Source: Clostridiales bacterium (GTDB taxonomy: Bacteria; Bacillota; Clostridia; Lachnospirales; Anaerotignaceae). Taken from it: DNA of 46,990 bases. Below are positions 27,015-35,383 of this stretch, in pieces. How positions within the stretch are numbered: position 1 is the first letter of the stretch; every line of letters starts with the position of its first letter. The translations under genes were made by a program, and so were the position numbers. The notes beneath the pieces were generated by a model. The model saw only the letters and a program-made list of their open reading frames with translations, ran no database searches and had not been told where the DNA came from. The stretch covers positions 119,880 through 166,869 of the forward strand of contig JAHZAW010000050.1 in NCBI GenBank assembly GCA_019423725.1, read 5' to 3'.

Positions 27015-27977
27015 TTAAAATTTTATCTCTATATCGTCCATAGCCGCAGCGAGGGTAACTCCTTCACCGGTCATTTTCCTCAATATCAGTTTTCCTCCGC
27101 CTAATACTGCTGCTCTTTCACATACATTTCCAACTCCAGCCACATTTTTTACAAATTCAGACTCTGTAAATTCTCCATCAGCTTTTTTAAGCTCATCGGA
27201 TGTATAGAATTTCAGAGGAACACCAAGTTTTTTGGCAAAGTCTCTCAAAGCTGGCTCATCTTTTTTAATATCTATACTTGATATGATGCGCACAGCCTTA
27301 GGGTTTATCTGGCTTTTTTTTAAAAGCTCCTCTATATTTTTAAGGTCTGTGTCCTTTTTACACCCTATACCCAGCGAAATACACTTCGGAACTATATTGA
27401 GGGTTTTATCAAATGTCTTTTTCAAAAACGGAGATATGACAATTCCCCTTTCAAAGCTGCCAAACATAACATTTTCAGGCAGTGTCCCCATTACCTTGAA
27501 ATCGCTGTCCATGCCTATTTTTTCATTTTTCAGCAGTGCAGATGAAATGTATTTTATATTCTCTATATTTTCGATATGGTACCCATTTTCAGAAGCCCAG
27601 CAGTCTACGGCCCATACTTCATTTACATCCGTAGCCGTAGTTATGACAGGCTGGGCATTAAGGTTTTTAGCAAGCTCAAGGGCTATCTTGTTTGCCCCTC
27701 CTATATGGCCTGACAAAATGGGTATAACAAATCTTCCCTTTTCATCGCATACTATGACCGCAGAATCTGTATCCTTAGACTTTATATATGGAGCTATGGC
27801 CCTGACAGCAATGCCGGCGGCTCCAATAAATATAAGGACTTCATACTCTGTCATAAGTTTTTCTGTTAGAGTATAAATATTTTTAGCATTTTTATAAGAA
27901 TCAGCCGATAAAATGCCGCTTATGACATCATTGAGCCTGTTTCCTGCTTCAGTAAATGAAATAACTGCTGCCTTCAT
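27015..27977 (-). CDS. cbiG: Cobalt-precorrin-5A hydrolase
   Basis: A 320-residue CbiG that opens the delta-lactone and removes the C20-derived two-carbon fragment. LIFIGAAGIAVRAIAPYIKSK and VIPILSGHIGGANKIA are characteristic of the N-terminal domain, and SLGIGCKKDT with a late VCERAAVLGG mark the C-terminal domain. Its ATG overlaps the cbiF stop by 4 bp (ATGA). An anaerobic-pathway-specific gene. Confidence 0.95.
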   Translation of the reverse strand: MKAAVISFTEAGNRLNDVISGILSADSYKNAKNIYTLTEKLMTEYEVLIFIGAAGIAVRAIAPYIKSKDTDSAVIVCDEKGRFVIPILSGHIGGANKIALELAKNLNAQPVITTATDVNEVWAVDCWASENGYHIENIENIKYISSALLKNEKIGMDSDFKVMGTLPENVMFGSFERGIVISPFLKKTFDKTLNIVPKCISLGIGCKKDTDLKNIEELLKKSQINPKAVRIISSIDIKKDEPALRDFAKKLGVPLKFYTSDELKKADGEFTESEFVKNVAGVGNVCERAAVLGGGKLILRKMTGEGVTLAAAMDDIEIKF

Positions 27978-28732
27978 TTCTCAACACCCCTTCTGAATCC
28001 ATGGGTAAATGCCGGATCGTAAAGTTTTGATCTGCCTGTCTTTCTTTTAAGGAAATCACCCACTATTATAAGGGCTGTTTTTGTTATCCCATTTATCCTG
28101 GCACTTTCTGCCAAGTCCTTTACTGTGGTATATATAATCTTTTCATCTGGCCATGTAGCCTTATAGACTATGGCGGCAGGTGTGTTTTCATCATATCCGC
28201 CGTCTATCAGGTCTTGGCTGACCTTTTCCGCAAGACCTGCCGAGAGGAAAATCACCATGGTGGCATTATGGACGGCAAAACTTCTGATGCTCTCTTTTTG
28301 GGGCACAGGTGTCCTTCCTTCAGCCCTTGTTATTATTACGCTCTGGCTCACTTCAGCCGGTGTAAACTCCGTTTTTAATGCGGCAGCAGCCCCAAACATG
28401 GAACTTACGCCTGGACAATATCTATATTCGATCCCCAGTTCATCAAGGGCATTCATCTGTTCCAGCACTGCACCATAAATAGAAGGGTCTCCTGTATGCA
28501 GCCTTACGGTTTTAAGCTTGTCCCTTTCGCTCTTTTCCATTACAGCTATGGTGTCTTCCAGGGTCATTTTTGAGCTGTCATATATTTTACAGTCTTTTTT
28601 TGCCCAGTTAAGTATTTCTTTATTTACAAGGGAACCGGCATAAATTATCACATCTGCCTCTTTTATGAGATTCATTCCCCTTACAGTTATCAAATCAGGT
28701 GCACCAGGTCCGGCGCCTACAAAATCGATCAT
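27974..28732 (-). CDS. cbiF: Cobalt-precorrin-4 C11-methyltransferase
   Basis: A 252-residue SAM-dependent tetrapyrrole methylase, first gene of the operon. FVGAGPGAPDLITVRG at the start, HTGDPSIYGAV and PGVSSMFGAAAAL in the middle are CbiF/CobM hallmarks. The ATG at 28732 follows GAGGTGATATA, with a perfect terminator hairpin ending only a few bases before this ribosome site, so its expression is set directly by the cobalamin riboswitch. Confidence 0.95.
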   Translation of the reverse strand: MIDFVGAGPGAPDLITVRGMNLIKEADVIIYAGSLVNKEILNWAKKDCKIYDSSKMTLEDTIAVMEKSERDKLKTVRLHTGDPSIYGAVLEQMNALDELGIEYRYCPGVSSMFGAAAALKTEFTPAEVSQSVIITRAEGRTPVPQKESIRSFAVHNATMVIFLSAGLAEKVSQDLIDGGYDENTPAAIVYKATWPDEKIIYTTVKDLAESARINGITKTALIIVGDFLKRKTGRSKLYDPAFTHGFRRGVEK

Positions 28733-28752
28733 TATATCACCTCAAAGAAAAA

Positions 28753-28770
28753 GCCGTGCAAATGCACGGC
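28753..28770 (-). terminator. Second riboswitch-linked terminator hairpin, at the cbiF ribosome site
   Basis: A perfect 8-bp stem (GCCGTGCA with TGCACGGC, 2-nt A-A loop) followed on the minus strand by TTTTTCTT and then the GAGG ribosome site of cbiF. It could stop transcription or block initiation. Confidence 0.7.
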
Positions 28771-28783
28771 ATAATAAAAATAT

Positions 28784-28806
28784 GCTTCTGCCCATAGGAC
28801 AGAAGC
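28784..28806 (-). terminator. First riboswitch-linked terminator hairpin
   Basis: The stem GCTTCTG/CAGAAGC with a CCTATGG-type apical region is followed on the minus strand by ATATTTTTAT. It lies between the aptamer and the second hairpin, so the operon has two terminators in series. Confidence 0.65.
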
Positions 28807-28862
28807 GCGTATTTTAATGTAAAATCCCGGCCGCGCCTTCCTTTGCCCGAAAGCGTATACCC

Positions 28863-28970
28863 TTTGATACCATCGGCGACCTGACTTATAAGTTTTACCT
28901 TAAATACAGTAATGGCTGTTGCGACGGATTTGCACCGTCTTCCCCGATTTCCCATTGGACCGGTATCAAA
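28863..28970 (-). ncRNA. Cobalamin riboswitch aptamer
   Basis: Reading leftward, a closing stem TTTGATACC/GGTATCAAA brackets about 108 nt containing GGTGCAAATCC, an ACAGCCATTACTGT stretch (the B12-box region, consensus GCCACTG) and AAGTCAGGTCGCC (consensus AAGYCAGGA.ACC). These are the conserved cobalamin-aptamer elements. Only about 18 nt separate the B12 box and the AAGTCAGG element, so the peripheral helices of large class-I aptamers are absent and it resembles the compact class-II type. Additional nucleotides to about 28807 probably supply the distal hairpin. It precedes the 17-gene cobalamin operon. Confidence 0.88.
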
Positions 28971-28992
28971 AAATATATATTAAATTAATCTA

Positions 28993-29020
28993 ATTATACC
29001 AATGACTGGGATGTTGTCAA
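28993..29020 (-). promoter_or_regulatory. Promoter of the cobalamin operon
   Basis: Leftward TTGACA (29015-29020), a 16-bp spacer and TATAAT (28993-28998), both perfect hexamers. Transcription should begin about 15 nt upstream of the aptamer's closing stem. Confidence 0.88.
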
Positions 29021-29025
29021 GGAAA

Positions 29026-31992
29026 CTAAAACAGTGTCAGCTGTCTGGCAGCCGGCTTTTTGAGCTCGTCAGCCCTTTCCCTTTCAACGAGTTCCTTTGA
29101 AAAATCTTTGATAAAATATGAGCTGTCCTTTCCAGCAGTTATAATTATTTCATCCTCAGCCCTTGTAAGTCCAACATAGAAAAGTCTGCGTTCCTCATCA
29201 ACTTCACATTTTCCATCATATCTGACATAGGGTACAGTTCCATTATTTATCCCAGCTAAAAATACAACTGGAAATTCCAGTCCCTTTGCGGCATGAAAAG
29301 TCATAAGGGAAACGCAGTTATTGACAGCTTCTCTGCTTCCGCTCCTTACGACATCTCCTTCCTTTCCAAGGACTATGTCGTTAATAAAATCACCCAAGGT
29401 TTTATACATAACAGCCGTTGAATACAGCTTCGCCATTTCTCTGCTGTCCTGAAGATTGTTTTCAGCCATATAATCAGCTACCACAGATGCCGGCTTTTTA
29501 TTTTTTGCCAGTGTTTTCATAAAAGCGACCGCCTTTACAACATCAGAATCCCTTAAATACCTGTCCTTTCCTGATACTTTATAGGGTATGCCTTCTTTTT
29601 TAAGACATTCCTCTATTATGTCTACCTGTCGGTTTGTCCTGTATAAAACGGCTATTTCAGAAAATGATTTAATTTTCGTTTCCCTGCGTCTGCTGAGTTC
29701 ACCATCGGTATAAACCATGTCTATGCCTCCGGCTATCCTGTTTATCTCCTTTGCTATGAACACGCCTTCTGCAAAGGCCGTATCAGCATCGACTATCCTT
29801 ATCTTCTCTCCATTTTTTCTATTTGGATTAAGTTTTATGTTTCCTTTTATGACATCTGATGAGCAGGTTATTATTTCCGGTGTAGAACGGTAATTCTCAT
29901 TAAGTCTTATTACCCTGACAGGGGCAAAATCTTCTACAAATTTTTCAAAGCATCTGCTGTCAGCCCCCCTGAATCCATATATGGACTGGTCAGGGTCTCC
30001 TATTACAAATACACTTTTGGCCTTTTCGCTCCACTTTTTTATGAGCCTGTACTGCAGCTCATTTATGTCCTGAAATTCATCCACCAGAAGATAAGGAGTT
30101 TCAATATCCTTTTCCAGAGCTTTAATAAGTATATCATCAAAATCCATAATGCCCTTTTGCTCCATTGCGGAAACATAGGCATCATACATTTCATCCGTAA
30201 GAACGTCCTCTTCCATCCCGTTTTTCCTCATGGAGACAGCATTTATAAAGGCTGACGGCTTTATTTTAAGTCCTAAAGCCCCAATTACGCCTTCAGCTGT
30301 CTCTAATTCTTCCGCCTCACTGGCTATTTCTGCGTTTTTCAAGTGTTTCAGACATATAGAATGGAATGTTCCTACCTTTACCGCCTTAACTGATTTCTTA
30401 TCCTCAATAACAGCTGCAAGTCTTTCCTTCAGTTCCCTTGCGGCCTTATTTGTGAATGTAACAGCTGTTATGTCAGATGGGTCAGCTCCGAATTCATTTA
30501 TCAAAAAAGCTATCCTGCTTATGAGAGTCTTTGTTTTTCCTGTGCCAGGCCCAGCGATTACAGCCACTGACTTATCCTGTGCCTTAGCTGCCTCCAGCTG
30601 TTTTTCATTGAGACCCATATTTTCATTTTTAGTTTTGTTTTCTTCTGTCTCAGCCATTTCCTGCTTTTTAAGATTTTTGATCTTCTCTTTTTTTGTTTTT
30701 TTCTCAGTGCTCTCATCAAACTCAAAAAGCTTGAGCTGTCCTTCTATCCTGTCTCTGTCAGCCAGGCTCAAAACCGTTACTTTGCCATACTCTCCATCAT
30801 ATCCCGCTATGGCTTCAACCTTTCCTTCCCTGAGATTCCTTATACCCTGGGCTATGAGCGGTCCTGCCTTTTCTTCTATGATTTCCATGGGTGCTTCCCT
30901 GATTATATAGAGCTCAGAGCCAAGCTCTCCAAGGAGTTCCTCATATTTTCTTTTTACCTTCATACTTCCAGAAGACATCCCCATGGACGATGCTATGACC
31001 TCCTGCAGGGGAACTATCCTTTCAAATGGCTTATCATCTACAGCTATATAGTCCTCGTCCCTATCCGCCAGTTCTTCAACTCTATGAAGCACTCCCACAG
31101 TGATCTTTCCACCGCATACCGGGCAGATTCCGTTATTTTTTACGGTCTCCGACGGCGTCATGCTTATGCCGCATTTTCTATGGCCGTCATAGTGATATTT
31201 CCCTTCTTCAGGATAAAATTCCAGTGTTCCGTAAAACTTGCCGCTTTCCTTACTGCTCAGCGCCTCGTATATCTCATCATAATCCAGACCGCAGTTAAAT
31301 ACATTTGCCTCCCTGGCCAGGTTTGCCGGAGAATGGGCATCGGAATTTGAAACAAGGAGATACTTGTCAAGAGCTGATACCATCCTATTCATGGGCGGGT
31401 CTGACGAGAGTCCAGTCTCAAGGGCATGGATATGGGGCGTCAGATCTTCAAAACATTCCTCTATGGAGTTAAATCCCGAATACTCTCCAAACAGAGAAAA
31501 GTGAGGCGTCCATATATGGGCCGGTATGAATATCATCCTTTCGTCCGTATCCAAGGCCATCTCCAGCAGATCCCGGCTGTCTATTCCAAGGATGGGCCTT
31601 CCGTCTGAATGTATATTCGCTCCAATATTTTCGAGCTTTTTGGAAAATCTGTCCGCTGCTTCCAGGCTTGGAAACATAACCACATTATGTATTTTCCTTA
31701 CCCTTGAATTTTTCTTATATATTGAGCTTATTTCTCCAGTCAGCATAAATCGTGTACAGTGGTCTTTTATGGGACTTTCCAGTTTATATTCATCTTTAAG
31801 TTTATAAAGTCCATTTCCACAGGGCTCAAGTTTTTCCCTTAGTTCTTCCCTCCAGGCAGGATGAGTAAGGTCTCCCGTGCCTAAAAGGTCTATGCCCTTT
31901 TTTCCTGCCCAAAGGTCTAAAAACTCAGGAACACACTCCTTACTGGTGGCTCTGGCATATTTTGAATGTATATGTAAATCAGCAATGAACAT
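29026..31992 (-). CDS. Endonuclease Q-UvrD/PcrA helicase fusion protein
   Basis: A 988-residue protein with two enzymes in one chain. Residues 1 to about 400 are an EndoQ/TIGR00375-type PHP domain: DLHIHSKYARATS, GTGDLTHPAW, IPAHIWTPHFS and NSDAHS supply metal ligands, and CGISMTPSET plus CPVCGGKITVGVLHR form the zinc finger. A Lys/Glu-rich linker (about 435-465) leads to a compact SF1A helicase with AGPGTGKT, VDEFQD, GDPDQSIYGFRGA, NENYRS, TFHAAKGLEFP and VGLTRAEDE. EndoQ nicks 5' of deaminated bases, so the fusion suggests coupled lesion nicking and unwinding. The ATG at 31992 has AGAGGTG 6 nt upstream; a GTG at 32001 is less likely. Confidence 0.9.
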   Translation of the reverse strand: MFIADLHIHSKYARATSKECVPEFLDLWAGKKGIDLLGTGDLTHPAWREELREKLEPCGNGLYKLKDEYKLESPIKDHCTRFMLTGEISSIYKKNSRVRKIHNVVMFPSLEAADRFSKKLENIGANIHSDGRPILGIDSRDLLEMALDTDERMIFIPAHIWTPHFSLFGEYSGFNSIEECFEDLTPHIHALETGLSSDPPMNRMVSALDKYLLVSNSDAHSPANLAREANVFNCGLDYDEIYEALSSKESGKFYGTLEFYPEEGKYHYDGHRKCGISMTPSETVKNNGICPVCGGKITVGVLHRVEELADRDEDYIAVDDKPFERIVPLQEVIASSMGMSSGSMKVKRKYEELLGELGSELYIIREAPMEIIEEKAGPLIAQGIRNLREGKVEAIAGYDGEYGKVTVLSLADRDRIEGQLKLFEFDESTEKKTKKEKIKNLKKQEMAETEENKTKNENMGLNEKQLEAAKAQDKSVAVIAGPGTGKTKTLISRIAFLINEFGADPSDITAVTFTNKAARELKERLAAVIEDKKSVKAVKVGTFHSICLKHLKNAEIASEAEELETAEGVIGALGLKIKPSAFINAVSMRKNGMEEDVLTDEMYDAYVSAMEQKGIMDFDDILIKALEKDIETPYLLVDEFQDINELQYRLIKKWSEKAKSVFVIGDPDQSIYGFRGADSRCFEKFVEDFAPVRVIRLNENYRSTPEIITCSSDVIKGNIKLNPNRKNGEKIRIVDADTAFAEGVFIAKEINRIAGGIDMVYTDGELSRRRETKIKSFSEIAVLYRTNRQVDIIEECLKKEGIPYKVSGKDRYLRDSDVVKAVAFMKTLAKNKKPASVVADYMAENNLQDSREMAKLYSTAVMYKTLGDFINDIVLGKEGDVVRSGSREAVNNCVSLMTFHAAKGLEFPVVFLAGINNGTVPYVRYDGKCEVDEERRLFYVGLTRAEDEIIITAGKDSSYFIKDFSKELVERERADELKKPAARQLTLF

Positions 31993-32052
31993 TTTTTGCA
32001 CCTCTCATATTTTACTGATATAATAATAACAGCAGCTTAATAAAAAGTAAAA

Positions 32053-32078
32053 CGCACGGATCAAAAAATATCCGTGCG
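32053..32078 (-). terminator. Leftward intrinsic terminator after the 41-codon ORF
   Basis: A 9-bp stem (CGCACGGAT with ATCCGTGCG), with TTTTACTTTTTA following on the minus strand. It lies upstream of the helicase gene, so it must end a leftward transcript starting further right. That supports the small ORF at 32111-32236 being transcribed. Confidence 0.75.
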
Positions 32079-32110
32079 CTAAATGATCATTGTAATGTTT
32101 GTCATGTCTA

Positions 32111-32236
32111 TCATATTCTCTGCTCCGCTGTTACTCTTGTGGTCTCAGGGTGTCTCATGCTGACAACATTTGTCCCCATTACAAAACATAAAACTGTTAC
32201 ACAAAGAAAAAGTACCATTTTGTTTGCTGATGTCAT
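32111..32236 (-). CDS. Small single-span membrane protein (41 residues)
   Basis: An ORF of 41 codons with AAAGGAG 8 nt before the ATG at 32236. The product starts MTSANKMVLFLCVTVLCFVM, giving one hydrophobic segment (about residues 7-24), then a basic and polar tail (MRHPETTRVTAEQRI). A strong terminator follows 33 bp downstream and a TTGACA lies at 32293-32298, though its -10 spacing is long (TAGAAT at 20 bp). Gene-like signals on both sides make it more than a chance ORF. I do not recognise a family. The rest of the 32002-32529 interval shows no further genes. Confidence 0.5.
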   Translation of the reverse strand: MTSANKMVLFLCVTVLCFVMGTNVVSMRHPETTRVTAEQRI

Positions 32237-32529
32237 ATCCATCTCTCCTTTAAGTTTGATGGGTATATTCTAAACCATAATTATGAAAAATCTGTCAATA
32301 TAAAACTTACGAAATACATAAGAAAGTCAGAAGGATTTTTAAACATCCGTATTTTTGCAGCAGTCTGGCCGTTTTTATGGTAATATTTAGTTTATAGACT
32401 TTAAATCTTTTGGCATAGGATAACGCCTTTCTTTTACTTCCTGTAAAAAATGTCTAATAAAAATGTAATAAACTTTTAAAACAACACTATTCAAATCATG
32501 GTAAAATCCTTAGAAAGGAGATGATATCG

Positions 32530-34110
32530 ATGAAAAAATTAAAACGACTGACTTCAATAATAATAGCTGCATCTGTGATCTGCTCGTCTCCGGTTTTTGC
32601 TGCGACTAATGAACAGATACAGTCAGCTTGGTCATTATATTCAATGGGACTTTTTTCAGGAACAGGATTAAATGCAGACGGAACACCCGTCTTTGATCTG
32701 GACAGCAGCCTCACAAGGGCTCAGGCCATAGTTTTGATACTTAATCTTACGGGAAAGGCATCAGAAGCTGAAAACGGCAGCTGGAAATCCCCCTATACAG
32801 ACCTTCCACAGTGGGCTGAAAAATACATAGGATATGCTTACACCATGGGCTATGTTCAGGGTTCAGCATCCGATAAATTCGATCCGGACAGTACCGTGGA
32901 CGCCAATCAGTTCTGTGCTTTTATAATGAGGGTACTTGGATACAGCGAATCAAAGGGTGATTTTACATACGAAAATGCCCTTAAGACCGCATACGAAAAG
33001 GGAATAGCCAAAGAATCATACAGCGGATTCACCAGGGGTGATGCTGTGGAGATAGCATATAAGGCTCTTTCTTTAAATATCAATAATTCATCCGTGACTT
33101 TATATGACACACTTAGAAACTCTGGTGTATTAACATCAGAAAACAGTTCATTGAGTTCACTGAGTACCGGTTCAGTTACAGTTTCCAGTACAAACACCGG
33201 AGAACTCACTGCCGAAGAAATATACGAAAAATGCTCACCTGCTGTCTTTTATATAGAAGTATATGACGCTAACGGCAAGAGCCTCCAGCTCGGAAGTGGA
33301 TTTTTCATCGATTCCGATGGAACAGCCGTAACTAATTACCACGTTCTTGAAGGCGGCAGCTCAGCAAAAATAACCCTTTCTGATACGGGAAAGGTATATG
33401 ATGTTGAAGGTATATATGATTATGATAAAGAGCGTGATATAGCCCTTATCAAAATCAATGGAAGCGGATTCACATATCTTGAGACCGCTGATTCAGACAA
33501 GATAAAGGGCGGAGCTACGGTATACGCCATCGGAAGTCCCCTTGGTCTTTCAAATACCATATCACAAGGTCTTATCTCAAATACTGACCGTATCATAAAC
33601 GGTATGACATATATCCAGACTTCAGCCGCCATATCCAATGGAAGCAGCGGCGGAGCTTTGATAAATACCAGCGGCCAGGTAATAGGCATAACCAGCGGTG
33701 AAGCTGCCCAGTCCACGTCCTCAGGAACGGTCACAGGACAGAACCTAAATCTTGCTATCCCCATCAACTGCATAAAATCCCTTGAAAAGGATTCTCTGAC
33801 ATCCCTTTCTGATGTTTATAAAAAGGAGATACTGGGTTCATCTGTCATTGAGGTATCAAATGATAATATTACCCTTGATGAGGGAGAAACAGCTGTTGTA
33901 ACGGTCAAATGCTCATCAACGGTAACTGCCGGCCTTACTGGTAAACTAAGCAATAAAGGCATAGTTTTAGCAAAATTCGCCAAGACAAACGGTGGAGCCA
34001 CCCTTGTCATAACAGGCGTAAAGAGTGGCACTTCCGAGATAAATCTTAAAATGTTATCCACATCAGGAAGCGTACTTGCAGAAAAAACAATAAACATAAC
34101 CGTAAAATAA
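32530..34110 (+). CDS. Secreted S1C (HtrA-like) serine protease with N-terminal SLH repeats
   Basis: A 526-residue exported protein. The signal peptide ends about residue 24 (SPVFA). Residues about 30-165 contain three S-layer-homology repeats (for example LTRAQAIVLILNLTGK and DANQFCAFIMRVLGY) that bind the cell-wall secondary polymer. Residues about 205-405 are a trypsin-like domain with His in NYHVLEGG, Asp in ERDIALIKI and Ser in SNGSSGGALI. A final 100 residues form a beta-rich, Ig-like domain instead of the PDZ of classical HtrA. It likely degrades or processes proteins at the cell surface. The ATG at 32530 has AAAGGAG 9 nt upstream; an ATG at 32521 abuts that site. Confidence 0.9.
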   Translation: MKKLKRLTSIIIAASVICSSPVFAATNEQIQSAWSLYSMGLFSGTGLNADGTPVFDLDSSLTRAQAIVLILNLTGKASEAENGSWKSPYTDLPQWAEKYIGYAYTMGYVQGSASDKFDPDSTVDANQFCAFIMRVLGYSESKGDFTYENALKTAYEKGIAKESYSGFTRGDAVEIAYKALSLNINNSSVTLYDTLRNSGVLTSENSSLSSLSTGSVTVSSTNTGELTAEEIYEKCSPAVFYIEVYDANGKSLQLGSGFFIDSDGTAVTNYHVLEGGSSAKITLSDTGKVYDVEGIYDYDKERDIALIKINGSGFTYLETADSDKIKGGATVYAIGSPLGLSNTISQGLISNTDRIINGMTYIQTSAAISNGSSGGALINTSGQVIGITSGEAAQSTSSGTVTGQNLNLAIPINCIKSLEKDSLTSLSDVYKKEILGSSVIEVSNDNITLDEGETAVVTVKCSSTVTAGLTGKLSNKGIVLAKFAKTNGGATLVITGVKSGTSEINLKMLSTSGSVLAEKTINITVK

Positions 34111-34139
34111 AAATATACTAAAACTTTTTCATAAACATA

Positions 34140-34172
34140 AAAGAGCCTGAAAATTTGATTTTCAGGCTCTTT
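34140..34172. terminator. Bidirectional intrinsic terminator
   Basis: A long stem AAAGAGCCTGAAAAT / ATTTTCAGGCTCTTT with a 3-nt loop and U-runs in both directions, between the convergent SLH-protease and LOR/SDH-like genes. Confidence 0.9.
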
Positions 34173-34176
34173 ATAT

Positions 34177-35265
34177 TTATTTAGTAAGCTCTTTGCTGAG
34201 ATTTACAATGAAATCCTGGACGTTAGTAACTATTCCTCTTGCGCTGAGGCTTCCCCTGTCACTGAGTTTATTTACGGCAAATTCAGCGATATCGACACAG
34301 TAGAAATAAACCTGTCTTATGGTGCCGTCACTCATGACCCTGTAGGAAGGAGTCATATTTCCCGTGGCTATGGTATGAAGGGTCGTAGCCATACAAATAA
34401 CTGTTGTGGCATTTCTAATCTGATCCCTCATGGCGTTCTGTGCGGCATAGACATCGCCGTATACGCTGGGGAGCGGTCCGTCATCTCTGATGGAACCAGC
34501 AAGGACATAGGGTACATTATACTTTTCACAGTTATAGATTATACCGTTGTCTATATGTTCACCCTCAATAAAGTTTCTTATGGAACCATAGTACCTTACC
34601 CTGTTTATGGTATCAAGATGATTATAGTGTCCTAAGGGCTGGCTCTCCTGTGTATATATGTTCTGTCCCAGGGCAGTGTTAAGATATGCTGCTTCAAGGT
34701 CATGGGTGGCAAGGGCATTTCCTGCCATAACAGCATCGACAAATCCATTCTGTATTAATCTTGAAAATGAGTCTCTGGCATCAAAGTCAAATGTAAATGC
34801 GGGGCCCATTACCCATACGATCTTGCCGTGGTCCCTGTCGTGCCTGAGTAACTCATATAACTCATCATAATCCTTTGAAAAGGCCGTTTCCCTTGAGCGT
34901 CCCTGTCTGAAGGCAAATATATCATTTTCGCTTTTTTTCTCACCAAATCCATCCGGGTGGACATATATGCCATCTTCACCGTTTTCAGTCCTTCCCTTTA
35001 CTATAAGGTCGCCTTTTCTGACATTTCTGAACTCTTTTACGGCTATTATTCCGTTTTCATATACGGCAACACAGTCCATCCTGCTTTCTTCGGCTAAAAG
35101 CCAGTTTCCATTTATTTTAAAATATTCTGGAAATATGCTCATGGCATGATATCCTTCCGGTACTACTCCATCCTTAGGCGCAGGCTCAAGGACAGCATCG
35201 GGAGAATCCACAAATTTTTTGATACTGAAATCAGGCTTGGTATACTCTCTTAACTTAAAACCCAT
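34177..35265 (-). CDS. TIGR00300/LOR-SDH family protein, ornithine cyclodeaminase-like (ArgZ/AgrE C-terminal type)
   Basis: A 362-residue cytoplasmic protein. VMAGNALATHDLEAA, PYVLAGSIRDDGPLPSVYGDV and HTIATGNMTPSYRV match, from memory, the conserved region of the LOR/SDH (TIGR00300) family, which includes archaeal-type ornithine cyclodeaminase and the C-terminal domain of cyanobacterial AgrE/ArgZ. The glycine-rich GNALATHD segment is in a Rossmann-like NAD-binding region. A role in ornithine or related amino-acid catabolism is therefore likely but not proven. The ATG at 35265 has GGAGGTC upstream; an ATG at 35280 overlaps that site. An attenuator-like hairpin lies in its leader. Confidence 0.72.
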   Translation of the reverse strand: MGFKLREYTKPDFSIKKFVDSPDAVLEPAPKDGVVPEGYHAMSIFPEYFKINGNWLLAEESRMDCVAVYENGIIAVKEFRNVRKGDLIVKGRTENGEDGIYVHPDGFGEKKSENDIFAFRQGRSRETAFSKDYDELYELLRHDRDHGKIVWVMGPAFTFDFDARDSFSRLIQNGFVDAVMAGNALATHDLEAAYLNTALGQNIYTQESQPLGHYNHLDTINRVRYYGSIRNFIEGEHIDNGIIYNCEKYNVPYVLAGSIRDDGPLPSVYGDVYAAQNAMRDQIRNATTVICMATTLHTIATGNMTPSYRVMSDGTIRQVYFYCVDIAEFAVNKLSDRGSLSARGIVTNVQDFIVNLSKELTK

Positions 35266-35290
35266 AAAAATGACCTCCATAATTTAATAT

Positions 35291-35336
35291 CAAAAAAGTG
35301 CTCACCCTATGCCTCCATCTGGCACAGGCTGAACAC
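35291..35336 (-). terminator. Strong terminator/attenuator in the leader of the LOR/SDH-like gene
   Basis: A 16-position stem with one mismatch (GTGTTCAGCCTGTGCC with GGCATAGGGTGAGCAC), a 7-nt loop and then TTTTTT on the minus strand. It lies between the promoter at 35384-35412 and the ATG at 35265, with no room for another promoter after it, so expression requires read-through. It may alternatively terminate a short RNA of about 85 nt. Confidence 0.75.
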
Positions 35337-35383
35337 TCATGATTCTAAGCGGGCGGTAAAATTTAACACCTTTTTATAAAAGG

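Noticed and set aside
28737..28955. A 72-codon open frame on the minus strand before cbiF
   Set aside because: It lies in the cobalamin riboswitch and its terminators; the RNA structure explains the sequence.
30230..30910. A 226-codon open frame on the plus strand inside the EndoQ-UvrD gene
   Set aside because: It is antisense to well-conserved helicase sequence, has low-complexity Ser/Phe/Leu composition and no ribosome site.
35302..35340. A 12-codon leader-peptide-like ORF inside the attenuator hairpin
   Set aside because: There is no ribosome site before its ATG, and no run of one regulatory codon as expected for a leader peptide.
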